Origin: JBCBJX01 sp038522735
GTDB lineage: Bacteria > Pseudomonadota > Alphaproteobacteria > Caulobacterales > Parvularculaceae
Assembly (NCBI GenBank): GCA_038522735.1
Contig: JBCBJX010000040.1
Span: forward strand, 1-24,721
DNA: 24,721 bases
Reading direction: 5' to 3'
The translations under genes were made by a program, and so were the position numbers. Under the pieces are notes generated by a model, which saw nothing but the letters and a program-made list of their open reading frames with translations, had not been told where the DNA came from and made no database searches. Every line of letters begins with the position of its first letter. Position 1 is the first letter of the stretch. Positions 22,190 to 24,721 of the stretch are shown piece by piece.

Positions 22190-24721
22190 ATGACGTCGCT
22201 GACGGACGCCCGCACCCAGTTTCTTCAGTTCTTCAAAGAGCGCGGCCACGAGATCGTGCCCTCCGCGCCTCTCGTCCCCGAGGGCGATGCGACGCTCCTC
22301 TTCGTCAACGCCGGGATGGTCCCTTTCAAGAACGTCTTCACCGGGGCCGAAACCCGCAGCTATTCGCGCGCGACGAGCGCCCAGAAATGCGTGCGCGCCG
22401 GCGGTAAGCACAACGATCTGGATAATGTGGGGTACACGGCGCGCCACCACACCTTCTTCGAGATGCTCGGCAACTTCTCCTTCGGCGACTATTTCAAAGC
22501 TGAAGCGATCGAGAGCGCGTGGAAGCTTGTCACAGACGTCTATGGACTTCCCGCCGAACGTCTTCTCGTCACCGTTTATCACACCGACGACGACGCCTTC
22601 GATCTCTGGAAAAAGATCGCGGGGCTGCCCGAGGAAAAGATCATCCGCATCGCCACCAAGGACAACTTCTGGTCTATGGGCGACACGGGTCCCAACGGTC
22701 CGTGCTCGGAGATCTTCTATGATCACGGGGCCGGAATTCCCGGCGGCCCGCCGGGCTCGCCGGACGAAGACGGCGACCGCTTCATCGAGATATGGAACCT
22801 CGTCTTCATGCAGTACGAGGCGCTCGCGGGCGGCGAGACCGCCGATCTGCCGAAGCCATCCATCGACACCGGCATGGGGCTCGAGCGGATTTCCGCCGTC
22901 CTGCAGGGCGTCCACTCCAACTACGAGGTCGATCTTTTCCGAACCCTGATCGCCGCGTCGGAAGCGGCGACGGGCCGTGGCTCGGAGGGCGAAGACGCCG
23001 CCGCCCACCGGGTGATCGCCGATCACCTCCGGTCGTCGGCGTTCCTCATCGCGGACGGCGTCACGCCCTCGAACGAGGGGCGCGGTTACGTCCTCCGGCG
23101 GATCATGCGCCGCGCCATGCGCTACGCCCACGCCCTCGGCGCGCGCGATCCGCTGCTCGAACGCCTCGCGCCGACCCTGATCGCAGAGATGGGCGAGGCT
23201 TACCCCGAACTCGTCCGTGCTCGGGCGCTCATCGGCGAGACCCTCCGTCAGGAGGAGGAGAAGTTTCAGGCGATGCTCGATCGCGGCCTGAAGCTCCTCG
23301 ATGAAGAACTTGAAGGTCTCGCCGCAGACGCGCCTCTTTCCGGAGAGGCGGCGTTCAAGCTTTACGACACCTACGGATTTCCCCTGGATTTGACGCAGGA
23401 CGCCCTCCGCCGCCTCGGCCGCTCCGTCGATGAGGCGGGCTTCGACGCCGCCATGGCCCGCCAGAAGGAAGCGGCGCGCGCCAGCTGGTCCGGCTCCGGA
23501 GAGACCGCCGACGAGCGCGTCTGGTTCGCCGTCAAGGAGAAGGCCGGCGAAACGCGGTTTCTGGGTTACGAGACCGACGCTGCGGATACGCGCCTCGTCG
23601 CCATCGTCGCTGAGGGCGCCGAACAGGCGCGGCTGGAGAATGGCGCGCAGGGCGAACTCGTCTTCGCAGAAACGCCCTTCTACGCCGAAAGCGGCGGCCA
23701 GGTCGGCGATGCGGGCGCTATCGTTTTCGAAAACGGCGCGCGGTTCGAGGTGTTCGACGTCCAGAAGCGCGCCGGCGGCGTCTTTGCCCATGTCGGCGCG
23801 CTTTCCGGCGGCGCCGTCGCGTCCGGCGCCAGGGCGCGGCTCGAGATCGACGTTGAACGCCGTACGCGTATTCGCGCGAACCATTCGGCGACGCACCTTC
23901 TGCATGCGGCGCTTCGGACGGTTCTCGGCGAGCATGTCGCCCAGAAAGGCTCCCTTGTCGGGCCGGACCGTCTGCGCTTCGATTTCGCGCATTCAAAACC
24001 GCTGACGGACGAAGAACGCGCCGAGATCGAGCGGCAGGCGAACGCCGTCATCCGCCAGAACGCGCCGGTCTCCACGCGCCTCATGGGGTATGACGACGCG
24101 CTGAAGGCGGGCGCCGTCGCGCTCTTCGGCGAGAAATACGGCGACGAGGTTCGCGTCCTCGCCATGGGCGATCCGCTTGCGGACAACGCCGACGCGCTCG
24201 CCTATTCCGTCGAACTCTGCGGCGGCACCCATGTGGCGCGCACCGGCGACATCGCCCTCTTCATCATCGTCTCCGAAGGCGCCGTCGGCTCGGGCGTCCG
24301 CCGCCTGGAAGCGCTGACGGGCGAGGCGGCGCGGCTCCACCTCGTGGGCGAAGCGGAGCGCCTGCGCGAGGCCGCCGACGTCCTGAAGACGACGCCTGCG
24401 GAGCTTCCCGCGAGGCTCGCGGCGCTTCTTGAAGATCGCAAGGGCCTCGAGCGGGCCCTCGCGGAAGCGAAAAAGCAGCTCGCCACAGGCGGCGGGGGCG
24501 CGTCCGCCGAGACGCCGGAGGACGTCGCGGGCGTCGCCTTCCTCGGCAAGGTGCTGGACGGCGTCGCCCCGAAAGACCTCCGGTCGGTGGCGGATGAATT
24601 CAAGGCGCGCCTCAAATCCGGCGTCGTCGCCCTCGTCGGCGTCAATGACGGCAAAGCGGCGCTCGTCGTGTCGGTGACGGACGATCTGACGGACCGGTTC
24701 TCCGCCGTCGATCTCGTCCGC
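22190..24721 (+). CDS. alaS: Alanine-tRNA ligase (3' end beyond the window)
   Basis: 844 codons are present with no stop; the usual length is near 880, so about 35-45 codons are missing. It charges tRNA-Ala and edits mischarged Ser or Gly. The N-terminal class II catalytic domain shows NAGMVPFKNVFTG, FFEMLGNFSFGDYFK and the motif 3 region DTGMGLERISAVLQG. The editing domain carries NHSATHLLHAAL (His565 and His569) and ELCGGTHVARTGD (Cys677 and His681), the four zinc ligands, all intact. The C-terminal oligomerisation (C-Ala) domain begins after GVRRLEALTG. The ATG at 22190 gives MTSLTDARTQFLQFF and has only a weak ribosome site. alaS following recA is a frequent alphaproteobacterial arrangement. 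It must have its own promoter in the 120 bases after the recA terminator. Confidence 0.97.
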   Translation, partial: MTSLTDARTQFLQFFKERGHEIVPSAPLVPEGDATLLFVNAGMVPFKNVFTGAETRSYSRATSAQKCVRAGGKHNDLDNVGYTARHHTFFEMLGNFSFGDYFKAEAIESAWKLVTDVYGLPAERLLVTVYHTDDDAFDLWKKIAGLPEEKIIRIATKDNFWSMGDTGPNGPCSEIFYDHGAGIPGGPPGSPDEDGDRFIEIWNLVFMQYEALAGGETADLPKPSIDTGMGLERISAVLQGVHSNYEVDLFRTLIAASEAATGRGSEGEDAAAHRVIADHLRSSAFLIADGVTPSNEGRGYVLRRIMRRAMRYAHALGARDPLLERLAPTLIAEMGEAYPELVRARALIGETLRQEEEKFQAMLDRGLKLLDEELEGLAADAPLSGEAAFKLYDTYGFPLDLTQDALRRLGRSVDEAGFDAAMARQKEAARASWSGSGETADERVWFAVKEKAGETRFLGYETDAADTRLVAIVAEGAEQARLENGAQGELVFAETPFYAESGGQVGDAGAIVFENGARFEVFDVQKRAGGVFAHVGALSGGAVASGARARLEIDVERRTRIRANHSATHLLHAALRTVLGEHVAQKGSLVGPDRLRFDFAHSKPLTDEERAEIERQANAVIRQNAPVSTRLMGYDDALKAGAVALFGEKYGDEVRVLAMGDPLADNADALAYSVELCGGTHVARTGDIALFIIVSEGAVGSGVRRLEALTGEAARLHLVGEAERLREAADVLKTTPAELPARLAALLEDRKGLERALAEAKKQLATGGGGASAETPEDVAGVAFLGKVLDGVAPKDLRSVADEFKARLKSGVVALVGVNDGKAALVVSVTDDLTDRFSAVDLVR

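Overview
This window is a G+C-rich stretch of bacterial chromosome (about two thirds G+C by eye). The gene content points to an alphaproteobacterium. The signs are a GTTC-N7-GTTC type LexA box upstream of recA, recA followed by alaS, a DUF1285 / CoA-pyrophosphatase / CCA-transferase gene trio, a DUF6324-like small protein, and an alphaproteobacterial type of REP-like palindrome. TonB-dependent uptake, lipoproteins and an AsmA protein show a Gram-negative envelope. I cannot name the genus; a marine-type lineage near Parvularculales or Caulobacterales is a guess. Most of the window is ordinary core-genome content, and I see no phage, insertion sequence, CRISPR array, tRNA or rRNA.

Layout. The left edge holds the 3' end of a QueD-like gene on the plus strand, whose stop codon abuts the stop of a minus-strand lipoprotein gene. 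From 8577 down to 173 everything is on the minus strand. First comes a tightly packed four-gene MoxR operon: MoxR AAA+ ATPase, DUF58 protein, BatA-N/DUF4159 protein, and a vWA plus amidotransferase-like membrane protein. Then come a flagellin-like helical protein, a small repeat-bearing lipoprotein and a DUF3313-like lipoprotein. Divergent from moxR is sppA, closed by a strong intrinsic terminator and followed by the overlapping trio DUF1285, NUDIX CoA pyrophosphatase and cca. Convergent with cca are a family-2 glycosyltransferase and btuB. These two appear to form one transcript that begins at a recognisable promoter and a cobalamin riboswitch. A medium-chain-type acyl-CoA synthetase is transcribed the other way. 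A REP-like palindrome separates it from asmA. A DUF6324-like small gene and recA are divergent across a region with two LexA-type sites. recA ends in a clear intrinsic terminator, and alaS runs off the right edge.

How the genes fit together. The MoxR group is predicted to be a chaperone-like ATPase with membrane-bound, periplasm-facing vWA partners. btuB is under vitamin B12 feedback, and the adjacent glycosyltransferase may share that control. recA is under SOS control, and its divergent DUF6324-like neighbour may be too. The trio downstream of sppA combines nucleotide housekeeping and tRNA 3'-end maturation.

The least explained items are the flagellin-D1-like protein beside the MoxR operon, the LexA site placed close to the DUF6324-like gene, and the glycosyltransferase downstream of a B12 riboswitch.
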